Counted from the stretch's first letter, positions 44,401 to 53,231 are shown. The stretch is 64,000 nt of DNA from Elusimicrobia bacterium UBA6262 (GCA_002441095.1 DJVG01000038.1:291-64290); one strand, 5' to 3'. Made by a program: numbers and translations. The notes: a model not told the origin generated them from the sequence alone.

Positions 44401-46585
44401 AGGTCAGGTCCAGGCAGAAGTAAAAATAACCGGTAATCGCCAAAATCCGCTGGTCAGCGGCACTATCCTGGTTCATGATTTTAGTTATGCCGGCCTGGCT
44501 CCCAGTGAAATCAGCTGCGAGTTCAAAATAAAAAATCGTATTATTACTTTTGATACATTGCGGGCGGAAACTAAGGAAGGCAAGCTTTATCTGGAAAAAG
44601 GCAGTACTGTAACCTTACAGGAACAAGAGGACATAGCTTTTAATTGCCAACTTGGCTTACGTAATATTAAACTCAATCAGGTGGTGTTTTTTGGTGACTT
44701 AGCCATCAGCGGCAAGAAAGAAAATTGTTCTATACTGGTCAAGAATCTGTGGGTTAATCAGCATCAATATAGCGGGGAAAAGATAGCCCTGAATTGGCAA
44801 GATGAGAAAATTGAATTTTTGCCGTCAGCGAATAAAGAAAAATTGATCACAGGCACTATCTTCAGGCCGGCCAAGCAAGAATATGTGTTTGATAATATAG
44901 CCCTGTACACCAAAGGCCAGGCCGTAGTGAATGCCAGCGGCAAGATAAAATATCCGCACCAGGTCAGCCTGGCCATTAGCACCCAGAACCAGGGGGTGAT
45001 GGCCGGTACGGTTGCTGAGTTATTGGACTTGAAAATCCCGGTCACCGGCAGAGCTTTGTTTAACCTGGAGATACAAGGCCGCTGGACTAATCCGGAAATC
45101 GATTGCTCTTTCCAGTGCTATGAGGGCAAGATCAGCGGGCTTGATTACAATAGTTTTAAGGGAGAGTTCGTGGTCAAGGATGGTCTCTTGACCCTGGCCG
45201 GCACGGAATTGCGCGGCAACAAAAGATACAAGGTGCAAGCTAAGGGCACTATACCGTTAAAGGAGCAGGGCGACTACAACCTCAAGATCAGCTTACCAGA
45301 TAGTTCCTGCGAATTACTTGGCTTCTGGCCGGAATATATTAAAAAGGCTAGAGGGCCTTTAGCTGCAGAAGTGACTGTCACCGGGAAAAAAAGCAATCCT
45401 GTGTTTAACGGCATATGCTCTATCGATGGCGGGGAACTTTATCCGGCCAGGATAGTCAAAAAGATAACCGCAGCACAGGTAAGATTGCGGATCATTGACA
45501 ATAAGATCAATATTGGCAGTTGTTCGGCTGCCATTGGGGACGCTACTTTGGCAGTGGCTGGTTATGTGGATTTAGGGATTTCCGCTCCGGGAGATTTTGA
45601 CTTGACCATAAATGCCGGCGGCAAACGCGGCATGCAAGTAGCTATCCCGGGTTTTATTGAAAGGGGAGAAATAAAAGGCGAGATGCATGCTTTTGGACAG
45701 TTTAAAGATTACCAGCTGGCCGGAAACATAACTTTGGCCAATACCCATTTGACCTATCCGCCAAAAAAATCAGCGGCTGGTTTATCCTCTGCTGATTGGC
45801 TGGATTATGCGCATTGGAACCTGACCATCACCGGGGGTGAAAATACCTGGTATGAAAATGAGTTAGTAGAAGTAAATGTTCAGGGCCACCTGGTTTTTAC
45901 GGGACCGTCTGACCTCCTGAATATTTCTGGACGGGTGGAAGCGGTGCGCGGCACTTTACAGTACCTGGGCAATGATTTCAGGATCAGGGAAGCTGCCCTT
46001 GATTTTTACAATAACACCGCTTATGTGGCTGGTACTGCTGAAGCCCAGGTAGCCCAGGATATGGTTATTTTTACGGTTAATAAGAATAAATTAGACGATG
46101 TTCGTCCCCGTTTCACCAGCCGCAACGACCCGCAGATGAGTGAACAAAAGGTGATCAGTATGCTCGTGTATGGGCCTGAGATTAACGAGCTGTCTGGCGA
46201 AGAACAGAGTAAGGTGCTCTTAAAAGAAATGCTCAAATTAGTGGATACAACCCTGAATACCAGGGTCATAAAGCCGGTGGTTAAAAACCTGGGCCTGGAC
46301 CGGGTGATCGATGTGGTGCGCATCCGCACCGAAGTAACTCAGCATTCTGCAGAGAGCACGACTGGCCCGGCTTGGAAAGGGTCCAGCGTCAGTATCGGAA
46401 AATACCTGGGTTCTCGCGTTTTTCTTGGCTATAATACGATCCTGGAAGAAGAACTTAATTCTAACAAGCTGGCTTTAAAGCACCAGGTAGAACTGGATTA
46501 TCACCTGAAAGGGAGTAAATACTTAAAAATGAGGATTGATGAGAAAGAAAGATTCATGGGTATAGAAAATCAAATTAAATTCTGA
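41477..46585 (+). CDS. tamB: TamB-family inter-membrane protein
   Basis: This 1702-residue protein has an N-terminal signal-anchor helix (~7-27). About 1300 residues of AsmA-like beta-taco repeats follow, then a C-terminal DUF490 domain ending in strands that would reach the outer membrane (DDVRPRFTSRNDPQMSEQKVISML, LLKEMLKLVDTTLN). TamB/YhdP-like proteins are bridges for phospholipid and outer-membrane assembly. It lies directly upstream of bamA, a common pairing. A TTCAAGT/ACTTGAA hairpin (41450-41468) overlaps its ribosome-binding site and may modulate translation. Confidence 0.9.
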   Translation: MTKSKKITVAITVSILLLLGFIFFQLVLTDLVSERFKEPLSRKLGQWVNKDVLIGQLKTNIFNSLTINGLTIYQPGNREEGPILEVREIAIRYNIWRLLKTRDFSRSIMEIVLFDPTVHLRYRQGQWNLNELMAKNLSPGRQLPYSLNINNGRISFHNEPGSLDQVSVNKIYGTVKPKTKTQISFRFKAITSLSQNDRLNIAGTYAIPQAVVEAEISGKKISLQKIPQVFPSLQLSTAQGEMSIKMSLHYDTLSQDGFSCQGTATLQEAEFKLVRVPDPVRDLSCTLEFDEKNINVRKSFFALANSSYLVSGSISDFLRQPVADLKLKAAAFDLSDLSRIFSSQDLHTLNLAGKGRLTLAITGPLPGIKIISDLAMTKGHLQGSPLKDLKFQAVWQHNLLTINTCQARLAGGDLAVSAKIKLGTDLPLEIYELNASGLHLNLEQLFKNNFSGSMDTYITVKGIWPEVDAQGRIMVKKFSFAGYDLGPGDASFQYRQHNLSFSGLRLNTKDTIRGLVRFKEKLVQIDNLGIAFANGGNLGVQGEIQTSKGQPILLNLTGKNMPVEELSSLLGLSNLHGTVNSHGKIHGTLTAPAAQLTISGSELLAGAHKIVLAGNCLITREKLEFPELKINHDSKIKGTITFKPKPLVDLNFQPVNLELGILLSVVGFDSGGELNGLSTGYLNLNGVPGALEARGNFKIEALQLWNLVLGTAQSTVVFSQKKIFQGTISTLAKNGTLQGSWWVDLQKDKENKAEVIFDFDRFQSIFPGTSYETPQLDGRIKYAGWLKYNGQTAFSGKLSSESLTINKQPQEITGQISSQKKQIILKAQMGKAYILETTVLLQDQPRIKGSLHIGLDNIAQANTMWQVKGLEKMTGPLRIEADITGTLNDPVIKGSLAGGRGIWRGVSYDQITGLWRCQASILHVTNLEFKKGPEEYLAAGKIPFNAESPWWFNIQVNQADFANLVQLVTDPGETKGQVQAEVKITGNRQNPLVSGTILVHDFSYAGLAPSEISCEFKIKNRIITFDTLRAETKEGKLYLEKGSTVTLQEQEDIAFNCQLGLRNIKLNQVVFFGDLAISGKKENCSILVKNLWVNQHQYSGEKIALNWQDEKIEFLPSANKEKLITGTIFRPAKQEYVFDNIALYTKGQAVVNASGKIKYPHQVSLAISTQNQGVMAGTVAELLDLKIPVTGRALFNLEIQGRWTNPEIDCSFQCYEGKISGLDYNSFKGEFVVKDGLLTLAGTELRGNKRYKVQAKGTIPLKEQGDYNLKISLPDSSCELLGFWPEYIKKARGPLAAEVTVTGKKSNPVFNGICSIDGGELYPARIVKKITAAQVRLRIIDNKINIGSCSAAIGDATLAVAGYVDLGISAPGDFDLTINAGGKRGMQVAIPGFIERGEIKGEMHAFGQFKDYQLAGNITLANTHLTYPPKKSAAGLSSADWLDYAHWNLTITGGENTWYENELVEVNVQGHLVFTGPSDLLNISGRVEAVRGTLQYLGNDFRIREAALDFYNNTAYVAGTAEAQVAQDMVIFTVNKNKLDDVRPRFTSRNDPQMSEQKVISMLVYGPEINELSGEEQSKVLLKEMLKLVDTTLNTRVIKPVVKNLGLDRVIDVVRIRTEVTQHSAESTTGPAWKGSSVSIGKYLGSRVFLGYNTILEEELNSNKLALKHQVELDYHLKGSKYLKMRIDEKERFMGIENQIKF

Positions 46586-46593
46586 TAAATAAC

Positions 46594-46622
46594 TTGGAAA
46601 AACAGCTATTTTATGATAAAAT
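46594..46622 (+). promoter_or_regulatory. probable promoter of bamA
   Basis: TTGGAA (46594-46599), a 17-nt spacer and TAAAAT (46617-46622), just before the AAAGGGGG ribosome-binding site of bamA. Confidence 0.5.
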
Positions 46623-46647
46623 AAAAAAATACGCAAAGGGGGATTAA

Positions 46648-49083
46648 TTGAAGAATAGATTGCATCAAAGGATGGCTCGAGGGATCATAATTTTATGTTT
46701 ATTAACAGGTGTTGGATATGTTCCAGCCCAGGCGGCTGAACTGCCTGCTGTTAAGATGGCAGAAGATGGGGTTGCTCCGGCCCTGAGCGGCGCGGCAACT
46801 ACTGCTTTTGGCAGCAACACTGAATCACCAGAGGGTAAAAAGATAATAGAAGTATTGATCAGCGGCTTGAAAAATGTACCTATGAAAAAAGTCTGGGATG
46901 TGACTAAAACCCGTAAAGGCCAGACCTATAAGCAGGAAAATGTGGATAACGATTTACGGAGCATGTTTGATTTGAACTTTTTCTCTTCCATTAATGTAGA
47001 GGCTGTTGATAAAGCAGGAGGCCTCCAGGTAGTTTTTATTGTCGTGGAAAAAAGTATTATAAAACAGATAGATTTTAAAGGCAACAAGGCTTTTAAAGCA
47101 TCAGCCCTGAAGGATGAAGTCACTTTGAAAGAAAAAGAAGCGGTTGATGAAGGCAAAATGGAAGAATCGAAACACAAGATAGTTACCAAATATAAGGACA
47201 AAGGTTATGCGGAAGTTAAAGTAGAAACCTTTACCTCAGACTTGGGTGAGGGTACACAAACCTTGACTTTTTTCATCACCGAAGGAAATAAAATAAAAAT
47301 ACAGCAGGTGCCCGTGATCGGCAATCAATTCCTGACGGTTAAGAAAATCCAAAGAATAACAAAAATAAGGCCGGGTAAAATTTATAAAGAGGAAACACTG
47401 AATAAAGGGATAGAAGACCTGGGAAAGTACTACCGGAAAAAGGGTTTTTATAATTTTAAGATGGATGAGCCCCAGATAGCTTATAATGAAGATCATTCGC
47501 AGATGACGGTTACCATTACCGTAAGCGAAGGATTGCGTTACCGGATCGGCAAGATTACCTTTAGCGGGAATACGGTGCTGGCAGAAAAGGATTTCCGGAA
47601 GGACTTAACAGTTAAAGAGACCAGGTTATTCAACCAGGATAATTTTGACCAGGCCACAGCTAATATCCAGGCTATGTATGCGGATAAAGGTTATGTTTTT
47701 GCCCGGATAAATCCAAAAGTGACGACTCATGATGATGCCCTGGCTATGGATATTGAATATCAGATCGCGGAAGGGCCGATGGCTTATGTCGGGCAGGTGG
47801 AGATCGCGGGTAATGAGATCACGAAGGATTATGTGATTCAGCGGGAAATCTTGTTAACCCAGGGTGCTCCACTGAGCATGAACAGGGTGCGCCGCAGCCA
47901 GGAACGGTTGTATAATCTGGGTTTCTTCGAAGATGTTGGCTTGGACACTAAGCCAAACCAGGAAAAACCGGAGGAACAGCTGGATTTGATCTTTAATGTC
48001 AAAGAAAAATCACAGGTTAATGTGCTCAGTTTAGGATTGGGATATAGCACGGTGGATAAGGTAGTAGGCAATATGCAGGTGCAGATCAATAACCTCCTGG
48101 GCCGCGGCCAGCGGGTCAATGTGACGTATGAGATCGGTTCACTGCGGCAAAGTTATGAAGTCAGTTTTTTTGAACCGTGGTTCCTCCGTTCTTTTTATTC
48201 GTTCGGAGCCAATGTCTTTGATACCCGCCGGGAAAAGAACTATTATTGGACCCAGACTGTCGATGACCTGGGCCAGGCTATACCAGCAGACCAGCAGCCA
48301 AAGAAAATTGATTATTATGCCGAAACCAGGTCTGGCGGTGGTATCAGTTTTGGCCGCCGGTTCGGAGAAATATATAATATTTCCACAGGATATTCTTATG
48401 AAGGCATATCTATAAATAATCTGACTGAGCGGGGCAAGCTCAGCGATACCATGAGGGCAGAAGTTGACCGCGGTACCGTGGAAACCAGCATGGTTTCTTT
48501 GGGCTTATCCAGGGATACCAGGGATAATGTTTTCGATACGACCACCGGTTCTAGGCATCTCCTGAAGTACAGCGTGGCTGGTGGTTTATTGGCAGGAGAC
48601 AACGATTTCCAAAAACTTACCCTGGAAACAGCCTGGTTTTTCCCCAGTTTCTGGAAATTTGTCTGGGGCGTGCGCGGGATGTTCGGGGTGGTTAATAGAT
48701 ACAGTGACAGTGTTACTGTGCCGCTCTATGAACGGTTCTACCTGGGTGGTGCGGAAACGGTGCGGGGCTATGAATACTCGGGCGAAATCGGGGAGATTGG
48801 CGGCGGCAAGTTTGTCACTCTCCTGAACCTGGAATATAGTTTCCCCATTTTCAGGGAAAAAAGACAGACCATCCTCCGGGGCGCATTTTTCTATGATGCC
48901 GGTAATACCTGGAGTACAACCAAGCTGGGACATTATGATTACGCCTTAAAGCAAGGGGTTGGATTTAGCTTACGTTTTACCTTACCTATGTTCCCGATCA
49001 GGTTTGACTGGGGCTACGGCCTGAATCATCGCGAAGGCGAACCGAAGTCACAATTTTATTTCAGCATCGGACCAGTATTCTAA
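46648..49083 (+). CDS. bamA: outer-membrane protein assembly factor BamA
   Basis: This 811-residue protein has a signal peptide of ~30 residues. Five POTRA domains lie between ~65 and ~430 and a 16-strand barrel follows to the C-terminus. The conserved barrel loop motif is VRGYEYS near residue 705, and the protein ends with the Phe-terminated strand FYFSIGPVF. It folds and inserts outer-membrane proteins such as the receptor at 1-1838. TTG start with AAAGGGGG 6 nt upstream. Confidence 0.96.
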   Translation: MKNRLHQRMARGIIILCLLTGVGYVPAQAAELPAVKMAEDGVAPALSGAATTAFGSNTESPEGKKIIEVLISGLKNVPMKKVWDVTKTRKGQTYKQENVDNDLRSMFDLNFFSSINVEAVDKAGGLQVVFIVVEKSIIKQIDFKGNKAFKASALKDEVTLKEKEAVDEGKMEESKHKIVTKYKDKGYAEVKVETFTSDLGEGTQTLTFFITEGNKIKIQQVPVIGNQFLTVKKIQRITKIRPGKIYKEETLNKGIEDLGKYYRKKGFYNFKMDEPQIAYNEDHSQMTVTITVSEGLRYRIGKITFSGNTVLAEKDFRKDLTVKETRLFNQDNFDQATANIQAMYADKGYVFARINPKVTTHDDALAMDIEYQIAEGPMAYVGQVEIAGNEITKDYVIQREILLTQGAPLSMNRVRRSQERLYNLGFFEDVGLDTKPNQEKPEEQLDLIFNVKEKSQVNVLSLGLGYSTVDKVVGNMQVQINNLLGRGQRVNVTYEIGSLRQSYEVSFFEPWFLRSFYSFGANVFDTRREKNYYWTQTVDDLGQAIPADQQPKKIDYYAETRSGGGISFGRRFGEIYNISTGYSYEGISINNLTERGKLSDTMRAEVDRGTVETSMVSLGLSRDTRDNVFDTTTGSRHLLKYSVAGGLLAGDNDFQKLTLETAWFFPSFWKFVWGVRGMFGVVNRYSDSVTVPLYERFYLGGAETVRGYEYSGEIGEIGGGKFVTLLNLEYSFPIFREKRQTILRGAFFYDAGNTWSTTKLGHYDYALKQGVGFSLRFTLPMFPIRFDWGYGLNHREGEPKSQFYFSIGPVF

Positions 49084-49090
49084 AAATAAA

Positions 49091-49170
49091 AGTTACGAGT
49101 TGGCGTGTTGCGAGTTACGAGTTAAGGCAGATATAGATCTTCAAAACTCGCAACCTGGAACTCGCAACTG
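49091..49170 (+). repeat. CGAGTTGCGAG word array, sense then inverted
   Basis: GTTACGAGTTGGCG and TTGCGAGTTACGAGTT on the left face AACTCGCAAC and GGAACTCGCAACTG on the right. It fills the bamA-ompH spacer. A single-arm relative lies at 58139. Confidence 0.75.
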
Positions 49171-49190
49171 TATTAAAGAGGAGGAAACTG

Positions 49191-49808
49191 ATGAAAAGAC
49201 TCATTGCGGTAATCATGACCGGAGCAATATTAACTACCGCGGGATTAGTCCTGGCGGCGGGATTAAAGATCGGGTATGTTAATATTGCCTCTATTTTTGA
49301 TAAGTATTCAGGGACCGCGAATGCAAAATTGGTCTTGGAAAAAGAGATTAAGGCAAAGCAGGATACGATACAGCAAATGAGTGATGACGTTAAAAATCTG
49401 CGGGAAAGCCTGGATCTGTCAGCCAGCACGCTCTCACTGGAAGATAAGAGGATTAGAGCCCAGGAAATAGACCGCAAGGGACTGGAATTACAGAAATTTA
49501 CGGAAGAATCGGAGAATGAACTCTCCAGGAAAGAAGCTAATTATACCCAGGATATCCTGGCTAGGATACATGCCGCAGTGCAAAAAGTGGGAAAAGAAAA
49601 AGGATTTTCACTGGTCCTTGATAAAAGCAGCGTAATTTTTGGTATAGATTCCTGGGATATTACTGAAAATGTCCTGAAAACTATAGAGGGGGGCGTTGTC
49701 CCCCTGAGCAGTTCTACTACCGGCTATTTGCCTGTTCCTGATCAAGAGCCGTTGCCGTCTAAGCGAGAAGATAATTCGCCATATCGTTTAAATATTAAAG
49801 AGGATTAA
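49191..49808 (+). CDS. OmpH/Skp-family periplasmic chaperone
   Basis: This 205-residue protein has a signal peptide (cut near VLAA) followed by 'LKIGYVNIASIFDKYSGT', the usual Skp/OmpH mature start. A long charged coiled coil spans ~45-120, then 'KEKGFSLVLDKSSVIFG'. An extra Pro/Ser-rich tail of ~35 residues extends it. Skp holds unfolded outer-membrane proteins on their way to BamA, and it lies between bamA and lpxD as in many diderms. Confidence 0.9.
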   Translation: MKRLIAVIMTGAILTTAGLVLAAGLKIGYVNIASIFDKYSGTANAKLVLEKEIKAKQDTIQQMSDDVKNLRESLDLSASTLSLEDKRIRAQEIDRKGLELQKFTEESENELSRKEANYTQDILARIHAAVQKVGKEKGFSLVLDKSSVIFGIDSWDITENVLKTIEGGVVPLSSSTTGYLPVPDQEPLPSKREDNSPYRLNIKED

Positions 49809-49837
49809 TAAAGAGATTTAGGAGACAGGATACTATT

Positions 49838-50884
49838 ATGGAAAAAACACTGGCTGAGTTAGCTGCCCTGGTCGGCGGCAAGATATTGGGAGATCCGGAA
49901 TTATTGATCAGAGGTGTGGCCGGCATCAAGGAAGCGAAAAAGGATGAAATTACTTTTTTGTCTAATCCCCGCTACAGCAAGGAATTGGCGCAGACTGAGG
50001 CTGGGGCCATCATTGTTTCTCCAGAAGCGCCAGTACCTGGCCTGGCAGCCATTATCTGTGATAATCCCTATCTGGCTTTTGCCAGGATATTAGGAATTTT
50101 CTATCCCGCCGAAACAGTGATCCCGGCAGGAATTCATGCTTCAGCGGTGATTAGCCCGCAAGCAAAATTAGGCGCTAATATAGCCATCGGCCCATTTGTG
50201 GTAGTAGAGGAAGGCGCAATTATTGGCGATGAAACTGTTATTTACCCGGGAACCTATATTGGCAAAAGTTCAAAAATCGGTAACGCTTGCCTGTTCTATG
50301 CCAATATTTCCATCAGGGAAAAAGTGAGCATCGGTAATCAGGTAATTATCCATTCCGGGGCAGTCATAGGCAGTGATGGCTTTGGTTTTGTCCCCAGTAA
50401 CGGGGAAAATGTAAAAATACCACAAGTCGGTACGGTAATAGTAGAAGACAATGTCGAAATCGGTGCGCATGTTTGTATCGCCCGGGGCACTCTCGGGAAT
50501 ACCGTGATCGGCGCCGGGACGAAAATTGATAATTTAGTGCAAATTGCCCATAATGTGAAGATCGGCCGTAATTGTATTATTGTGGCCCAGGCCGGTATTT
50601 CCGGCAGTACTACGGTAGAAGATAATGTGACCATTGCCGGGCAGGCTGGCATCGTCGGTCATATTACTATTGGCAAAGGCAGCATTGTGGCGGCCCAGGC
50701 GGGAGTGACCAAAGATGTCCTGCCTAAGGAAATAGTGAGCGGATATCCGGCCCAGCCGCACCAATTAGCTAAAAGGATCAATGCCGAAATGAATAGACTG
50801 CCGCAATTGAACCAAAAGGTGAGAGAATTGGAAAAAAGGATCGCCGAACTCGAAAAAAATAATAAACCAGCGACTGGTGACTAG
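49838..50884 (+). CDS. lpxD: UDP-3-O-acylglucosamine N-acyltransferase LpxD
   Basis: This 348-residue lipid A enzyme performs the third step, transferring an acyl chain to the amine. It has an N-terminal uridine-binding domain, left-handed beta-helix hexapeptide repeats (~110-300) and a C-terminal helix (MNRLPQLNQKVRELEKRIAE). The last residues (KPATGD) are encoded by the GCGACTGG word repeat that fills the spacer to lpxC. Confidence 0.95.
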   Translation: MEKTLAELAALVGGKILGDPELLIRGVAGIKEAKKDEITFLSNPRYSKELAQTEAGAIIVSPEAPVPGLAAIICDNPYLAFARILGIFYPAETVIPAGIHASAVISPQAKLGANIAIGPFVVVEEGAIIGDETVIYPGTYIGKSSKIGNACLFYANISIREKVSIGNQVIIHSGAVIGSDGFGFVPSNGENVKIPQVGTVIVEDNVEIGAHVCIARGTLGNTVIGAGTKIDNLVQIAHNVKIGRNCIIVAQAGISGSTTVEDNVTIAGQAGIVGHITIGKGSIVAAQAGVTKDVLPKEIVSGYPAQPHQLAKRINAEMNRLPQLNQKVRELEKRIAELEKNNKPATGD

Positions 50885-50897
50885 CGACCAGCGACTG
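50867..50897 (+). repeat. CCAGCGACTG direct repeat across the lpxD end
   Basis: CCAGCGACTG occurs at 50867-50876 and again at 50888-50897 with GTGACTAGCGA between. The first copy and the stop codon of lpxD lie inside the repeat. GTG 50877 inside it is not the lpxC start. Confidence 0.65.
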
Positions 50898-50912
50898 TAT
50901 TTTGGAGGCCTA

Positions 50913-52250
50913 ATGGAAAAACAAAAAACCCTTAAAGAACCGGTTTCATTTTCAGGCATAGGGTTGCATACCGGAAGCACTACGACTATTACTTTCAAAC
51001 CGGCTCCGGTCAATACCGGCATTAAATTTATTCGTGTTGACCAGCCTAATTCCGGCGAGATCGCTGCTGATATCAAAAACCTGATCGATGTTAAGCGAGG
51101 GACAAATATCGGTTTAGGCAACGTGAAAGTACATACTGTGGAGCATATTCTATCTGCACTTTCCGGCCTGGGTATTGATAATATTTACATCGAAATTAAT
51201 GCTAATGAACCACCAGTGGGGGATGGCAGCGCCTTGCCTTTTATCCAGACTTTGCAGAAAACCAGTATGGTAGAACAGGATGCTCCCCGTAAGTATTATG
51301 AACTGAAAGAACCGGTATATTATGTACATGAGGATACCAGCATTATTGCCCTGCCGGCCGCTGATTTTAAAGTGAGCCTGACTATGGTTTACAATCATCC
51401 GTTGGTAAAATCCCAGCATGCCAGCTTCACTGTTACTCCGGAAACTTTTATTAAGGAATTGGCCCCGGCCAGGACATTTTGTTTTGATTTTGAAATAGAA
51501 ACCTTGAAAAAACAGGGCTTAGCCAAGGGCGGTAACCTGACCAACGCGGTAGTGATCGGGGAGAAAGACATCCATAATGAACTGCGTTTTCCGGATGAAT
51601 TTGTCAGGCATAAGATCCTGGACTTGATCGGTGATTTTTACCTGCTCGGCCAACCCCTGAAAGCGCATATCATTGCGGTTAAATGCGGGCATCCATCAAA
51701 TGTGGCTTTTGTGCAAAAGCTGAGGGAATTGAAAGCAAAAGAAGCCTCGCCAACACTAAAAGAACCCAAGGGTGCGGCCCAAAAGAATGACCGGTACGCT
51801 GATTTGGATCTGGATAAGCCGTTAATGGATATTAATGAAGTGCAGAAAGTATTGCCCCACCGGCCGCCCTTCCTGCTGGTGGACAAAATACTGAAGATCG
51901 AAGAAGATAAAAAAGCTATCGGTTTAAAAAATGTCACTATTAACGAGGATTTTTTCCGGGGCCATTTCCCCGGACATCCCGTCATGCCGGGTGTATTACT
52001 GATTGAGTCTATGGCCCAGGTAGCCGGCGTATTATTGCTAAAGAAAAGTGAAAATGCCGGCAAACTGGCTTATTTTATGACCATCGATAAAGTGAAATTC
52101 CGCCAGACTGTTGTGCCGGGAGATACCATCTTCTTTGAAGCGGAATTGTTAAAAGTAAAAAGTAAGACCGGTATAGTCAGCGGAAAAGCTTATATTAACA
52201 GTAAATTAGTAGCTGAAGCAGAGTTTATGTTCACCCTGGTAGACAGATAG
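50913..52250 (+). CDS. lpxC: LpxC-FabZ bifunctional fusion
   Basis: This 445-residue protein has two domains. Residues ~1-285 are LpxC, the zinc deacetylase of lipid A synthesis, with HTVEHILSAL (~74), HKILDLIGD (~232) and GHPSN holding the zinc and catalytic residues. Residues ~300-445 are FabZ, the 3-hydroxyacyl-ACP dehydratase, with HRPPFLLVD and GHFPGHPVMPGVLLIE. The fusion ties use of hydroxyacyl-ACP for lipid A to its dehydration for phospholipids, and is known from Bacteroidota and some other phyla. ATG 50913 after TTGGAGG is the start. Confidence 0.95.
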   Translation: MEKQKTLKEPVSFSGIGLHTGSTTTITFKPAPVNTGIKFIRVDQPNSGEIAADIKNLIDVKRGTNIGLGNVKVHTVEHILSALSGLGIDNIYIEINANEPPVGDGSALPFIQTLQKTSMVEQDAPRKYYELKEPVYYVHEDTSIIALPAADFKVSLTMVYNHPLVKSQHASFTVTPETFIKELAPARTFCFDFEIETLKKQGLAKGGNLTNAVVIGEKDIHNELRFPDEFVRHKILDLIGDFYLLGQPLKAHIIAVKCGHPSNVAFVQKLRELKAKEASPTLKEPKGAAQKNDRYADLDLDKPLMDINEVQKVLPHRPPFLLVDKILKIEEDKKAIGLKNVTINEDFFRGHFPGHPVMPGVLLIESMAQVAGVLLLKKSENAGKLAYFMTIDKVKFRQTVVPGDTIFFEAELLKVKSKTGIVSGKAYINSKLVAEAEFMFTLVDR

Positions 52251-52269
52251 AGTGCACGAATAAAGGCCT

Positions 52270-52305
52270 AATGCCTGCCTGCCGGTAGGCAGGATAGCTA
52301 ATATC
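52270..52305 (+). repeat. 36-bp dispersed repeat, copy 1 (before lpxA)
   Basis: This is identical to 55137-55172 over 36 nt. It has the hairpin core CCTGCC-GGTA-GGCAGG followed by ATAGCTAATATC. It lies in the spacer between lpxC-fabZ and lpxA. Confidence 0.85.
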
Positions 52306-52331
52306 ATAATTAGTGTTTCCCGGAGGAAAAG

Positions 52332-53105
52332 ATGAAGGTTCATAAGACAGCGCTGGTACATCCTGATGCCATTATTGGCGAAAACGTGGAAGTAGGGCCT
52401 TTCGCGATCATTGGCAAAGATGTGAAGATCGGCAAGAACACGAAAATTGAAGCCAATGCCGTGATCGATGGCGACACAGAAATTGGCGAAGATTGCCATA
52501 TTTTTACCGGAGCAGCTATCGGCACACCGCCGCAGGACCTGAAATACCGGGGTGAAAGAACGAAGGTAATTATCGGGAATCGTAATGTGATCCGCGAGTA
52601 TGTGACCATCAACCGCGGGACTGTGGCAGTAGGCGAGACTAAGATCGGCGATAATAACCTGTTCATGGCTTATGCCCATGTTGCTCATGATTGTGTGATC
52701 GGCAACTATGTGGTACTGGCTAACAATGCAACCCTGGCCGGCCATGTCGTGATAGAGGACCGGGCAGTTATCGGCGGCATGACGCCAATTCACCAGTTCT
52801 GCCGGATCGGCACTTTTGCTATCCTGGGCGGCGGTTCACGGACGAATAAAGATATACCTCCATATTGCAAAGCTGCCGGCAGCCCGATCAGAATGTATGG
52901 ACTGAATACTATTGCCCTGGAAAGAAATAATTTTTCACAGGATGTGCGCAACCAGCTGAAAAAAGCGTATAAGATCTTTTTCCGTTCCAAAATGAATACT
53001 ACTCAAGCCTTAGCCCAGCTGAAAAAGGAAACTAACTGGTGTGATGAAGTAAAATATTTTATCCAGTTTATTGCCGAGTCTGAAAGAGGAATCACGAAAG
53101 AATAA
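52332..53105 (+). CDS. lpxA: UDP-N-acetylglucosamine acyltransferase LpxA
   Basis: This 257-residue enzyme performs the first step of lipid A synthesis. It has a hexapeptide beta-helix (~1-190), the catalytic His in AYAHVAHDC (H119, matching H125 of E. coli) and a C-terminal helical domain (ALERNNFSQDVRNQLKKAYKIFFRS). The Gly-rich 'ILGGGSRTNKDIPPY' keeps the glycines at the position that sets acyl length in E. coli, which suggests a long acyl chain. GGAGGAAA precedes the ATG. Confidence 0.95.
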   Translation: MKVHKTALVHPDAIIGENVEVGPFAIIGKDVKIGKNTKIEANAVIDGDTEIGEDCHIFTGAAIGTPPQDLKYRGERTKVIIGNRNVIREYVTINRGTVAVGETKIGDNNLFMAYAHVAHDCVIGNYVVLANNATLAGHVVIEDRAVIGGMTPIHQFCRIGTFAILGGGSRTNKDIPPYCKAAGSPIRMYGLNTIALERNNFSQDVRNQLKKAYKIFFRSKMNTTQALAQLKKETNWCDEVKYFIQFIAESERGITKE

Positions 53106-53110
53106 TTAAA

Positions 53111-53231
53111 CAGTTGATAGTTTCAGCCAGAGGCTGATCCGCCTTTGGCGGAGATTGTTGATAGTTCATTGAAAAAGCTTTTTCTATCAACTACGACCCG
53201 CCAAAGTTCGTTGGCGGGGGACTATCAACTA
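53111..53231 (+). repeat. GTTGATAGT word array containing 48-bp repeat copy 2
   Basis: The 48-bp repeat (53118-53165, one mismatch to 15937-15984) is flanked by GTTGATAG words. They are answered by inverted CTATCAACTA words (53184-53193) and ACTATCAACTATGAAC (53221-53236), with a CCCGCC/GGCGGG hairpin between. The spacer before lpxI can fold into one long branched stem. Confidence 0.75.
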
